Below, in pieces: positions 35,051 to 47,381 of a stretch of DNA of 64,000 nt. The DNA is from Adineta ricciae (lineage: Eukaryota; Rotifera; Eurotatoria; Adinetida; Adinetidae), in NCBI GenBank assembly GCA_905250025.1, contig CAJNOJ010000027.1, positions 186,001 through 250,000 of the forward strand, read 5' to 3'. How positions within the stretch are numbered: position 1 is the stretch's first letter; every line of letters starts with the position of its first letter. Under the pieces are notes generated by a model that was given only the letters and a program-made list of their open reading frames with translations, was not told where the DNA came from and did no database searches. The position numbers were made by a program, and so were the translations under genes.

Positions 35051-36176
35051 CGGAGGTTTCAATAGCTAAACACGAGTGAATCGAAACGAAGCTAAGGCAG
35101 ACATGTTAATCTATATCGAAAATGAAGCACTTCACAACCTATTGATACGTATATCGTTTACTTTGTAAATTAGCAATAGAAAACAATCAATTCGACTTTG
35201 CAGATATCTCGACATTCTTTTACGTATATGAAAAGTAAATATGTCTTTATCACAGCATGCGACCAGGCATTGAATATGCATGTACGAAATGATATCGTGT
35301 ACTTCAAAGATAAAATATTCATTTTGATAACTAACGCATTGGTAGAATGGAGGATAAAAAAAGATATTAATATATTTCTAATGATCAATAAATAACCTAT
35401 ATTCAGGACTATTGTTTCGATTCCATTGTTAGTGTCTGAATAGAAATGAATCGAAAGTTCAAAACAGAAGCCGTCTGTCTAGGATGTTCAAGGTGAACAA
35501 TATGCGATCGTTTTGTTATTGTTCTAGAGAAACAACTGTTATTAAACGTCAGCCGATGTTCGATCATTATCGAAATCGATGCTTGGACCCACAACAGGTA
35601 GAGAAATAATATGGCAGTTTATATAGTTCATTCGAGAGTATAATATTTCAATCAGGCGTGCTATTCATTACCTTTCAACAACGACGTAAATACGTCATTT
35701 AGTAGGTAACATTATCTTGAGAAAGAAAAAAAAAGAAGGAAAAGAGTGTGATTTCCTCATAAAACAACTATTCGACTAAAGTGCTATGTTCACTATTTTA
35801 AATCTCGTTGTCGCACATGACAGTTATCTAAAAACGCTAATTCAGCAGAAATAAAAAGACTGCTCGTGCAGAGAGGAACACGTTCCTTTTTTGCCTAGAA
35901 ATCCAACGGATTATTCTACCTATACACCGTATCGTAATGTGTGTTTGTTTCATCACATAACTTCGTCGCCTATTAGCAGTTGAAAGTCAACATTTGACAT
36001 TTAGTGTTAGTTAAATACTGATAATGAAGTTTGTATAGTAACAAAATGGTATTTTGTCAGCGGAAAAGCAATTGCTCGGCGAATAAAAGATAAAGTTAAT
36101 TTTATTTTCTTCTACTCGCGTTTGTGTTCTTCTCTTCCTTTTTCATATACACTATACTATCATTAGAAGGATTTTT

Positions 36177-36181
36177 ATTGG
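36177..36181 (-). promoter_or_regulatory. CCAAT box upstream of the AdipoR-like gene
   Basis: ATTGG about 140 bp before the ATG. A short motif, so the match may be chance. Confidence 0.25.
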
Positions 36182-36319
36182 CTGTTCAACATTGCCAATG
36201 ATGATGTTTTTTCTTCTTTTCAGCTGTGTGTATTTTGAAGATCTTCTCTCTCTCGCGATAGTTCACAGTTGTCATTTGTTTGTGTCGGATAGATTTTCTT
36301 TAAAAAAAACATACGCACG

Positions 36320-37929
36320 ATGCCGATCCCACTCGACAAAATTCAGGTAGTTGAAGATGAAATGGAAAAACTTCAACATGACGATCGTCGTCATCATGAT
36401 GATCAGCAAATGACTATCACACCACCGACGCAAGATTTCTCTTTTCTAAACAAACCAGCACAAGCCAAACGCACAGTTCATTACGATATCGGACCGATCG
36501 ACAGTCAAGAAGAACAACCATTGAGATCCATTCCGAATGCAGAACAACCGTCAATTGATAATATTCTTCGTCGACGGTACATCGCACATTGGGGCCTACC
36601 AGGTATGTTGAGAAAAAAAGCAATTAGCCGTATGATTATTTCTTGAAAACTTTCCTGATTGAATAGAGTGGCTTGGTGATAATCATTTTCTTTTACAAAA
36701 ACATCGACCACCAGCCAATTCCGTTCGCGAATGTCTCATATCAGTTGCTTCGATTCATAGTGAAACAGTTAATATTTGGACACACTTGATCGGTGCATTA
36801 TGCGTAGCGGTGACATTTACACTCTTTCTCATTGAAAATCATCGTCAAATGGATCTGAGTGATGTCATATCATTCAGTATTTTCTTCATATCAGCGATCT
36901 TATGCTTAACATTCTCGACTTTATTGCATATATTTATAAATTATTCACCAAGCGTTTTAGTCACCGTGTCTAAATTAGATTATATGGGTAAGAAAAGCAA
37001 TTCTTTTATTTATCAAAGACCAGATATCTCAGTGAAAGAAGAACTTAGCAGAGCATAAGGGCCTTGATGAAGATTTACTTCCGGTATTTTTCTTTGCAAA
37101 TCTCTGAAATTGACAGCGTCAATTATGGTTTCGGCTTACGTTTTACTATTTAACTAGTTTAATTTCCTGAGTCGTTTGCCTTCCATTGAATGAGGACGCG
37201 TATTAGTCTCACAATGAACACATTTGTCGTCTTTAGTCGTAAATTCTCTTCTACACTACACATCTGATCGACTCTCATACTTCTTTTCTAGGCATTAATA
37301 TATTAATATTTGGCTCGATGGTTCCTGTTCTTCATTATTTATTTTATTGTTATTTTCAACTGAAAACTATCTATTTAAGTGTACTTCTGGTCCTCTCAAT
37401 TGCTTCGATGATTGGGACAAGTAGTGCTGCTTGTTCAAAACCGCGTTTTCGTCCATTTAAAGCAATTCTATTTATTGCACTTGGTCTCTATGGTAATACT
37501 CAAACTAACTTTTCTGAATTTCATTCTCGAGTTCTTTTTCTCTTCTGCAATTAGGTGTCGCACCAGCCACCCATGCTTGTATTATTCATGGGCTACCACG
37601 AATGTTCGATATGGGTTTTTTATATTTATGTATTATGGCTGTAGCTTATATCGGCGGTGGTGTTGCCTATGCTGTGAGAATACCAGAACGATTTTTTCCC
37701 GGTAAGAATTTTCAATTTGTAGATTGCACGATAATTCCTCGTGATTTTCATAGGTCGTTTTGATATTGTTGGCCAAAGTCATCAAATCTTGCATGTCGCT
37801 GTCATTGCAGCTGTTTACCTACATTTCTACGGGATCTCGTGCCTATTCCACTATGTTATTCGAACAGAGCAATGTCTAATGCCAATTACTTTACAATTTG
37901 GTATTACAGATTTAACAATATCCTCTTAG
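36320..37929 (+). CDS. Adiponectin receptor-like protein (PAQR family)
   Basis: Five exons, about 385 aa. A charged cytoplasmic N-terminus of about 95 residues leads into AHWGLPEWLGDNHFLLQKH and RPPANSVRECL. These match the region just before TM1 of vertebrate AdipoR1/2. SIHSETVNIWTHLIG is the PAQR signature. Seven membrane helices follow. Candidate zinc-binding histidines are in FSTLLHIFI (TM2) and in the C-terminal QSHQILHVAVI (TM7). The protein ends FHYVIRTEQCLMP...LTISS. The family has ceramidase activity in the membrane, with the N-terminus inside. Two acid ceramidase genes lie at 50.6-54.0 kb, but nothing ties the loci together. All introns keep frame. The largest, about 300 bp, follows KLDYM. 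Confidence 0.9.
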
Positions 37930-38533
37930 AAGAATTTTGTTATTGAAGATAATTTTTATTCTTTGTGATTCGATTTTATCATCTGACTTTCCTTTCTTTT
38001 CGTGTCTTTCAAAATTATCTTTTTTTTTTCTTTCTACTACTCTTGACAATATGACCAAGTGGCAATACATTCGTATCACATATTCCAAATCGTTCATGTT
38101 GCAATGTTCGTTTTTTCTGTCATATTTCGATCCAATGCTTTTGCTAATGAATACAAAGAATATTTCTGATCTGATATTTTTTGTAACGAAAAAAAAAAGA
38201 AGAAAAATCCAAAATATTGACTCTCACTGTCTTGAATCTATCTGTTTTCCTTCACACATAGATCGAAGACGAAAGAAAAACATATAATAATATGTGCTAT
38301 GAAACGAGAACGACGTCAAATACAAAGATTACTTATCAAAAGAAACAAAAATAGAGAAAAAGAGAGAGATAGGACGTGGTGACACAGTATCCAAATCACT
38401 AACTGAACTTTACAACTGAACTAAAATGAGCAAGAGAGAGAAAACGTGTCTATCGCTTTGGGTTTGCTGGACTGATTTTCATAAAAATGAGATTCGTTGC
38501 CGAAGAGATTTCAATTGCGATGAAACGTTAATT
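37930..38533. other. Convergent intergenic region
   Basis: 3' flank of the AdipoR-like gene and CSDE1. A 116-codon frame here is pyrimidine-rich and lacks motifs. I do not support it. Confidence 0.5.
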
Positions 38534-41500
38534 TTAAGCTTTCATTAAAACACCAGGTGCACGTTCGACACGGGCACTTGTGAAGCCTTTGGACTTCTCA
38601 TCAGCGTTGCGCGGTTGTCGAACGATAACTAGTTTTTGACGAGTATTCTCATCGAAATTAATCGATTTCAGTTTGGTTATTAATCTATCAGGACGTTGAA
38701 GATTACTAAAACAAAGATATGTTGTTTAAGGCAATGATCTTTGATTCGAAAAGGTCGATATATATCAAAGAACAAAGTTGAGTAAATATCAACACATTGG
38801 ATTAGAAAAATAACGAATGGATGTCACTAAAATACTTCTCATGTTTCTTTTCTCTAAATGTGCATATGGTTCGGAGAGCATTACTTACTTAATGCGTCGT
38901 AGTTTGCTAGCACATGGTTTGCCACTCTTTAGATTGTATTGAGCATAAAATTCGACTTCGTCACCGGCACGTAACTCAAACCCGCCATCGATTTCCGAAT
39001 TGTGAAAAAAGATTTTCTTGTTTTCTTCGCATGCGAAATCAATAAAACCAAACTGAAATATTTTTTACATATGAACCAACATGCACGATCATCTGATTAT
39101 TACAAACCTGTCCTTTAACTGTATCAACTTTTCCTTTGCGCACTTCATTTTCCAAGACAATATTCACAGCACGTTTCGAATAATCGAGTCCAACAGCAAC
39201 AGAAAATGTAACTGAATCGTTCGGCAACAGGATCACACGTTTGTTTTTCACACCTGTTATACTATAGTTATAGCATTCGCCTGGCATACCATCGTCTGTC
39301 AGCTTTTGTATTCGCCCGATGACTTCACATTCATCATTACTGATCATTCGAACAGGAGATACAATGCGACCTCGATGAATCGTTGGAAGGATTGACTAAA
39401 GGCAACCATCGAACATAGGTTTCCATTAACTAAGTAATTGAATAGAATACTTACGTAATAATTGTCGATTGTTAATGGTACTTTGAGAATGTTTTCAGCA
39501 ACGAAACGACCCGAAACTTTTCGTAGACTGAATTCGACTTCATCACCTAAATCGATTGATGCATTGTCACCTGTTAATGCATTGGTTGAAAACACCACAG
39601 GTTCCGTATTATCTGTTGCGCCATTTTGTTCGATAAAACCTTTGCCTTCACGAATGATTGCAATCCATCCACAAAGACGATTGCGTTCAATTAGTGTTAC
39701 ATTCGATGCAAATTTGTTATTCATCGTCATTGTAAATTCGACCTAGAAAAGGTTTTTCTCTTATCAAAATACATTTCGATTTATAATATAGTATTTGCTC
39801 GGAAAAGTATGGTCGATGCCGTTCATGATAAGATAACATGATAGGTGAAAGAAAACATGCCTCACCTTGTCTCCACAATACAGCGTCGAGGTATTGCTTA
39901 GGTTGCTGGAAAGGTACTGTATTGTACATTCGATTCCATCGGACACATATCGAATAATTCCTGGTTCTTGTTGACGATTAATAGGTGCCGTTAGCGCATC
40001 ATTCCCATTGATTTGTTGTTTCATATCTAGTGCATCATTCGATCGACCATTTCGTTCTAAAATCACTTTTTTGCAATGTTCAGTTCTATTCCTTCAATTA
40101 GCTCTGTACCTAATCGTCCATCGTTAGCATCACGTTCAACAATACCAAGCAATCGTAATTCATTACTGTTTCCATTTAGTAAACTTTCTTTTGATATTAG
40201 TTTGATTCGAATTGCTTGCGGCATATCCTAAAACAAGAAGTCATAACATAGTTGTTTACATTCATCTTCATAGTCAGCATACTCCATTCGTTGGATTTGT
40301 GGCTAATGTAAACTCTAATGGATCACCTTCACTGATTTGGAAATTATCTTTCATGACTTCACTGAATCGAAATGAAACAATTTGATCTGATAATAAACAT
40401 TTAATCTGACCACCAATAGTACTATCTAATTTCATCACAGTACCCTATAGAAAAATCGTATGTCTTTTCCGTTGTACTGATCGTGAAAAGAAAAGTTCGC
40501 ATACCATTTGTCGTTGCTCTTTTGATTTTAAGAAACTTTGATCGAGTAATGCGATCTGGGTAGCACGCATCATTCCATCACGTTTGTCTTTGGCAATTGA
40601 AAATTGAACAATATCATTTTCTAATAATGTATATAGACCACAACGATCACGTTCACCAAAAGGTAATTCGGACATTTTTCTAAACGAAATCAAAGTTGAG
40701 AGAAGAAATCACTTGGAGATTCACTCACTTGTCCAAGGAGTCATATAGTAAACGACCAGCTAATGCGTCATCCGACTTCTTCAACTTTAATGGTTGTAAT
40801 ATTCGACCGATGTACGATATTTTATCAATTTCATCGAACTCAACTGTGCCCTTCGGTAGGATAGTTATATTACACGCGACTTCTTTGTTCTAAACAGAAA
40901 GGACGCATGAGAAGCCGAATAGAAAGAATTCGAGAACTCGTTCATTTACATGTCGATCTTGAATATCGAATTCGACTTCTACACCTGGTTGAACACTATT
41001 CGTTGCGATATTTGGTCCGAATTCCGTGATATGGAAGAAGATTTCTTTGAGCGCATCTTCACGTTCAATAAACCCAAAGCTGTCCTTCATTGTAGATATA
41101 ACACCACGATAACGTTTGACATTTGATGATAACGGTGGAAGACATTTATTAAGTAAAGCAACGTTTCGTGCAAAAAACTGATTCGTACGACGATCTTGAC
41201 CAACAAGAAACGATACCTATGTACAACACGATCATTAAGAAAATAAATTATGTCTCATCGTAACAGCATCTTTACCTGATCACCAACTTTGACTGGAATG
41301 GCAGGATCTTGAAGATCCGAAAGACCGTAAGGTAAAAAGTATGTTTCACCTTTTTTCACGTAGGTGACTTTACCATCTGGCATAGAATCGAATTGATTAA
41401 ACTATCAACAGCAGAATATCGACAAAATAACTTCAAAGAAAAACGTTGGTTTACTTACACCATTATGTTGCGGTGATTGTTGTCGAGCAACTACTGCAAT

Positions 41501-41984
41501 AGTTCCTTCCACTCGATTTTCTCCGATGATTTCTGGACTTGCAGGTGTAATATTAACAGCGACTGGTTTCTTTTTTCGTTTATCAATTGTTGTTTCAAAT
41601 TCCACTACATCTATATACAGTCAAGTCAGTCACACACTGTTCACTTGAATCTTTTCCTCTTACCTCCTATTTTGGCTTGATGAATGTCATTTTTATATTC
41701 ACTGAAGTGAAAAAAATATCGTCCATCTCGATGACAACAGTAGACAAATCCGTAAGTTGAGCAGAGCTTTTCAATAATACCCAATTCACGTTGTACTTTG
41801 ATTGGCATCATCTCATCATTCGTATTGATCGTATTCATTGATGTTGTTAGTAATTTACTACTTGTGCCTTGTTGATAATAATCTATGACGGAAAGAATCC
41901 TTGAATGAAAAGTTTTGATGAGAAATTTGTTCTCTTACCATAATGATGATGAGGATGATATAATTCAGTTGGTACAGATGTCAT
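38534..41984 (-). CDS. CSDE1: Cold shock domain-containing protein E1 (UNR)
   Basis: About fifteen small exons encode a chain of cold-shock domains and related non-canonical ones. The start gives MTSVPTELYHPHHHYDYYQQ, a His/Tyr-rich leader. Cold-shock RNP motifs are visible: STYGFVYCCHRDGRYFFHFSEY, DSFGFIEREDALKEIFFHI, GKGFIEQNGA and FGFIDFACEENKKIFFHNS. VEF.. and 'GDEVEFS' strands recur between them. The C-terminus RPDRLITKLKSINFDENTR, then VIVRQPRNADEKSKGF, matches the conserved tail of animal UNR (RPDRLVNRLK... LRQPRGP). UNR binds single-stranded RNA and controls mRNA translation and decay with PABP. The stop is at 38534, after ERAPGVLMKA. A CCAAT box lies about 255 bp upstream. Confidence 0.92.
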
Positions 41985-42879
41985 TGAAATCAAGCAAGAA
42001 AAGACGAAGAAGAAAAATGAGAGATTGAACAGAAAGAAAAAAAAACTACGAAGAAAATAAACTACGACTATACAAATCTAAAAGATATCCATTGCCGATC
42101 ATGTGTTTTTTGTAAACAAAGTCAAATCAATAAAAGAAATGTTTAAACACTTATACTTGTTTCAAGTGCACAACAATCGACCGACGGCGACAGCATACCA
42201 GGCTACTACCATTGAATTGAATGTCTTATATGCTTCTGATTGGCTGCTTTTTCCTAACTAATTAACATTCAAACTTGAATTTCGATATTGCATTGAAACA
42301 CTTTTCCATTGAAGATTATTTTGTCAAAAGAATATTTGCTTCATGGAATATCCATATTCGAAATGAAAAACAGAGCAGATGTCTCTAATCGTTTACTGAT
42401 AATTCGAATATGATATGATGAAAGAAATGAAGTCGACAAAATGGAAGAACCTTGTAGATATTGGAAGATGAATGAGCATATGGCTATTTCTTCTCACCTC
42501 ATGATGATTTCCTCTTTGATTACTGTTGATAGTGGATAATTACATTATACTACAGACTTCAAGATCTGTTTTATACCATTGATCGATATATAGCTTAAAT
42601 TCTTTGTCTTGATCGTTCATTTGAAATTCTATTAAATACACATTGACCGATAATTGTCAATTGATCACTATGTATATCTCGAGTGATGCAATCTATTTTG
42701 ATCTACAAAAAAAGCTATATACATATATGACTTAATACCAAAAAATGACGTCGAGAAAAAGTTCACCGCATAAACAATCGATCGGATTTCTTTTCACTAA
42801 ACATATGTTAATGAGGATAATTTTTCTCTTCGCTTGTAACTGAATACGAATATCCAACTTTCGAGATACAACAGTCAGT
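41985..42879. other. Divergent intergenic region
   Basis: Between CSDE1 and the small proline-rich membrane protein gene. It holds a strong NF-Y-type CCAAT element. No exon seen. Confidence 0.5.
42237..42243 (-). promoter_or_regulatory. CCAAT box (NF-Y type) upstream of CSDE1
   Basis: TTCTGATTGGCTGC matches the extended NF-Y consensus in reverse, about 255 bp before the CSDE1 ATG. Confidence 0.42.
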
Positions 42880-43263
42880 ATGTTTCGCCTCCCATCACCA
42901 CCTCGGTTTACACTTCCGCCTCCTCCAATGCTTCCGCCAGGTATACTCACTTTAGAAAGTCTTCAATTAACATGTTCATCTATCGAATTTCACCCAAAAC
43001 CTAACTCGTTCTTACTCACAAGCATTATTCTGGTTTTGATTGTCATTCTTCTTATTCTTTTATACATATTTATTCGATATTTATTGAAATTACAATCTTC
43101 AACGAATAGCGTCCATCGAAAAGTCGTCTCTCCTATATCCAGACATTCGTCAATAGGTAGTTCTCGTTCTTATGAGACCATCTCATCTGGCATCTATCTT
43201 GAATCGGTCAATATCTCTCCAACAGCTGATTCTCACAATTTTATTCGTAGTTGTTATGAATAA
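42880..43263 (+). CDS. Small proline-rich single-pass membrane protein, unrecognised
   Basis: Single exon, 127 aa. A short proline-rich N-terminus (PSPPRFTLPPPPMLPPG) leads into a segment with one cysteine. One strong membrane helix spans about residues 44-67 (LLTSIILVLIVILLILLYIF). The cytoplasmic tail of about 58 residues is rich in Ser and Tyr (HSSIGSSRSYETISSGIYLE). There is no N-terminal signal peptide, so the helix probably acts as a signal anchor. Composition and clean frame suggest a real gene. I know no family for it. Tyr-based tail motifs could serve sorting or phosphorylation. Confidence 0.55.
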   Translation: MFRLPSPPRFTLPPPPMLPPGILTLESLQLTCSSIEFHPKPNSFLLTSIILVLIVILLILLYIFIRYLLKLQSSTNSVHRKVVSPISRHSSIGSSRSYETISSGIYLESVNISPTADSHNFIRSCYE

Positions 43264-43458
43264 CGAACAGATCTCGACTGACACTTGATGGCTTTCTCTT
43301 TATTAATATGCGAGACCATTGAGAACAAAGCAATTTTTGATCGATTTATTTAGTGAAACGAAAATTTATAACAATTGTTTTATTTCATGCTTGTCGATAT
43401 AGACAGAACGAGATATACAAATAAATTCTTGCTTGAATATGAAAAGAACATAAACACA

Positions 43459-46400
43459 TTACGAAGTGTCATCATCAGATAAACACGGAGAAGTAATTGT
43501 AGGTTTCTTCTTTGACCGACGTTTAGTTTTTTCCGCCACACCTAGAACATCATCCATTAGTTTAGTAGTTTTAACTCGTGTTCGTTTTTTCGGTTGTGCT
43601 TTTTCAGGAATAGGTGCGTCGTCATCATTCTCATCCGAGAGAATTGCTTCTTGATCGAGCTCTTTTGCTTCTTGAGTTTTCTGTTTGAGTATGTTGAATG
43701 CAGCTTGTAAACGCGTGTTTTTACGAATCGAATGCGAAGTACTTTCAAACGAATAGGGAGCGAAAAACGAATCAATTCGAGATTGAACCTGTGAAGAAAA
43801 ACCAGATGAATACACGAATGTAGAAAACAATAAATTCACTTCTTTCGTGTTCATTCGTTTGATAACCGGTAAGATCATTTCATCAATTTTCCGTCGATCC
43901 CATTTTAGTTTACTACCGATGAATCTATGGAGGAAATAAATAGAGAAATACAAGGAAAGTGATCATCTTTACTCGCGAATGAGTTCGAGTTGCGGCATTG
44001 CCCATGTAAATTTCGACTGATCATAGTCAATCTTTGGATTTACATAAGCATCATATACAGCTTTGTTCGGAAAACCTAGATATCACTGCAAAGATTATTT
44101 TCCATAGCATTATTGAAAAATTTACCTTCGAAAAGTTCCAAATTCTTCAGACGTTTCAACACTTTTGAATCTGTTTTATAATCCGGTTTCTGTGCTTTTT
44201 TCCACCATCGTCTAAACAAGCACGTCAAGAATAACCAAAAAACGTAAGCACAAAGATGTTTACCGAAACTTTTCTAGTCGTTCCATACATGTTCCATGAA
44301 ATTCTTGTAAAATCTCTAACGCAGTCATAATACCCGCATTTGGAATGCCTTTCGTATAATCGGAGCCAACAATCATGCCAATAGCAATCATTGCTTCTCG
44401 ATCCAAACCTACGTAGAATTAAACTTGAGATAAATCCACATCCAATATGGTATCATTCACCTGATTGATTCGAAATAATTGTTGTATCGTAATATTCAAC
44501 TAATTGATTCTGACGGAAGAAATGTCGATAGACATGTGATGCGCCGAATAGCCACACATCACTATCATCGGTGATGACACCGTCACATTGCTTTGATAAG
44601 TCTAAATATGCACATTGAGCTTCGGCTTCAGTTGGACTGATCAAATATGGTATGCCAAATAAACGAAGTAGATACTACAGGGAATACGAATGAATGATGG
44701 AAGTTTTAAAGTGTCACGTACTTGAGTATCTTCATGCATTGTGTCAGTTAATGTGGCTGTCAAACGTTCATTTCCACGTGCTGCTGTTAACTGCGCAGCT
44801 ATGTCGTCGACTATCTCAGTCTGCAGTTGTTCCAACGATTCCTACGATCAGACAACATGAATTGGCCATTTTCTAAAAATCAACGATGAACATCGACTTA
44901 CTAGTTGAGAAGTCGAGGGAGTCTGTGTGTCGGAAACATTTACTAATGATTGTTCTTTTTCAGTGTCAATGAACATTTTAATATCTTCTATGGCCGTACT
45001 ATTGTGACTACTCTCATCGTCATTGTCAAGTTCGATCAATTCCGATGACGTATTATTGTGACTATCTTCGACTGGTGAATGCGGAGGAAATATGGGTTCA
45101 GTGGATATTGGTATTGTCGGAACATCGATAAAATCGGAATCTGTGAATATTTGAGAAATATATTATTGACAATCTGCCATTTATCCGTTTCACATACCAT
45201 CTGAATCTGATGATGAATCGTTTGCATTTGACTTAGCTGTGATTGATTGTTCATGTTGTTGTTGAACCTCTAAAGATCGTTTTATTGCGAGTTCTATATC
45301 ATGTTGTTCTTCCTCGTCCATCTTTGATCTAACGACTGGCTCTTTTATAGAAGATTCCTTGTCATCATTGAATGACAAATCGAGAATAATCGGTCGGTCT
45401 TTTGGTGGAGACGGCTCCCTGACAGGTGATGGTTCAAGATTGCTCACTTCAGTGGTAACACTTTTTCGTTGAGTTAGTCCATAAACCGGATCTCGATTCA
45501 TCATACTATCAGCACAAAAGTCATTGGTCGATTGTCGACTAAACGAAGACGATAGTGATGAGGTTGATGAAATTCGAGATAGCGTGGTTGAAGTATCCTT
45601 CGGTGTAGTATCAGATTTGATCAGAATGTATTGTGTGCTAGCATCGGATGCTAGCTTGCCAGCATAGACTCTTGCATTCGATTCCGATGAAATATCTGAA
45701 CAGAAATCATGTTTCAGAGCATGATGAGAAATCAGTTCAGTACCAAATTTTTGACGCTTGATCGCCTTGTTCAATGAAGAGATCTTCTGCGAAACGCTAT
45801 TTTGTTTCAGTAACTTTTGTACTTGATAATCAGAGAAGTCATCGCTTTTCTAAAATTGACAGTAGAACATGTCTGTTCTCCCTACGTAACAAATCTCTGC
45901 ATGATGATTACTTGAGGCATATTTTCAATTTGACGGTGGCCACGTTTCAGACTTTCTTTCATATCAGTCTAATAAAAGTCAGATTGTACTACATAAATGT
46001 ATGATCTCTTACTAGAATTTCATGTTGCATTTCAGTAGGTAAATTGTTCAATGCACTATTGTCCAGTTCGTCGAACTAAACAAACGAAATTTATCAGCAG
46101 TTCTCAACACAACGGAATACAAACATTCGGTAACACGTAATGATAGCTTGACGCATCGTTCGGACGTTTCTTTGACCATGTTGTTCTTTGCGGTTTCAAT
46201 TTAGTCACCGGCTGCATGTCCGTATTTTCAATAATTTCATCTTCTTCGTCTTCCCTTCAACACAATTGACCATGACAGAATCATTCGAAGACGAAAACCT
46301 TACTCATGCTCATCATCGGGCAGTTGTGAACGTAAATGTGTATCGGGCAGTTCAAATAGATCTTGTTCATGTTCATCCATGAATGGTAGTGGTGGAATTG

Positions 46401-46937
46401 ATTCAACTAAGATAGTTAAACTCTTGCGACAAATAGAATTCTTTAGTTCGAAACATACTTTGTTCACCTTTCAGTTGCTGAATAGCTAACATTTTCAAGT
46501 AGTTCGTTCGGATCTTATTCTTAGCTTCTGTTGCTTTTGTCGCCGCAACATCTCGTCGTTGTTTTCGCTCAGCCTGAACGTACGTGTACGAGAATTTTTA
46601 CCAAACCTTCACTCCTTACCAATGTTCGTCGTTTTAATTCCGGTACTCCTCCATCAAAAATAAAGATTGGCTTGATTTTAAAATGCAATAATTTACAAAT
46701 GCGATGTAACAACAAAATTAGATGTGGATTTTGCCGATCACGCATGCCCTTTGCTGCTTGATGAAGCCAGATGCTGATATCTGTTGGAAAGAAAGTTATC
46801 GAAATAGAACAGAAATGCTCAATGGCCCTGTTTAAATGGTTCTTACCAATAGCGAGAACTTTTCCTTCTAAGCCTTTATTCATATTTACAGGTCGACCGG
46901 TCGATTCGATCAATTGCCAGAAATTTTGAACTCCCAT
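43459..46937 (-). CDS. ERCC5: DNA repair endonuclease XPG/ERCC5 (Rad2 family)
   Basis: A multi-exon gene. The N-region begins [18 protein letters not shown] and continues [18 protein letters not shown] and [17 protein letters not shown] long spacer of several hundred residues holds acidic Ser-rich sequence and a ubiquitin-interacting motif ([15 protein letters not shown]). The I-region follows: [16 protein letters not shown]-type sequence, [15 protein letters not shown], and [16 protein letters not shown] with the metal-binding acids. [14 protein letters not shown] is the helix-two-turn-helix. The C-terminus has [12 protein letters not shown], a PCNA-binding PIP box (QxxIxxFF), and a basic Lys/Arg tail. 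The enzyme cuts 3' of bulky lesions in nucleotide excision repair. Exon 1 lies at the edge of a false assembly gap, and a duplicate of it (ATG ending at 47158) follows the gap. After merging the overlap there is a single exon 1. Confidence 0.93.
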
Positions 46938-46984
46938 TTTTACTTATTCTTCTCTATAAAATCAAGAAAAATCTCGTTTGTCTT
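46834..46984. repeat. Left copy of a 151-bp duplicated contig end
   Basis: Identical to 47055-47205 as far as I can compare by eye. Contains ERCC5 exon 1 and the start of its first intron. Judged to be an uncollapsed contig overlap. Confidence 0.9.
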
Positions 46985-47054
46985 NNNNNNNNNNNNNNNN
47001 NNNNNNNNNNNNNNNNNNNNNNNNNNNNNNNNNNNNNNNNNNNNNNNNNNNNNN
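46985..47054. other. Assembly gap of 70 N
   Basis: Seventy N in the sequence, flanked on both sides by the same 151 bp. The gap is probably not real. Confidence 0.98.
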
Positions 47055-47205
47055 AAATGGTTCTTACCAATAGCGAGAACTTTTCCTTCTAAGCCTTTAT
47101 TCATATTTACAGGTCGACCGGTCGATTCGATCAATTGCCAGAAATTTTGAACTCCCATTTTTACTTATTCTTCTCTATAAAATCAAGAAAAATCTCGTTT
47201 GTCTT
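47055..47205. repeat. Right copy of the 151-bp duplicated contig end
   Basis: Repeats 46834-46984, including a second copy of ERCC5 exon 1 (ATG at 47158 on the minus strand). Sequence beyond 47205 is the true upstream flank of ERCC5. Confidence 0.9.
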
Positions 47206-47381
47206 CTCACATAAAGACGCAAAATTTGCACGGTCATTCATCATATAACAGAAGGAGAAATACAATGAATGAACAATGGTGTAGAAATACAATCGATTGT
47301 AAAAAGAAAACAAGATTTATTTACATAGATTAAGAAAAAGTGAACAGATACTATCTATTGTAATATAAATTCTTGATAAAT

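Larger units (their letters stand above)
34915..36319. other. Divergent intergenic region between IMPDH and the AdipoR-like gene
   Basis: 1.4 kb. It holds a CCAAT-type element near each gene and, at 36216-36222, a good 3' splice site before the AdipoR-like start. No coding exon seen. The open frames at 35170-35594 look random. Confidence 0.5.

Noticed and set aside
37937-38287. 116-codon plus-strand frame after the AdipoR-like gene
   Set aside because: Pyrimidine-rich, biased to Phe/Ser/Leu, begins just past the stop codon and has no homology that I recognise. Probably 3' UTR.
46940-47158. Second ERCC5-like gene or exon right of the N gap
   Set aside because: It is the same 151 bp as on the left side of the gap, and it ends at the same place relative to its copy.
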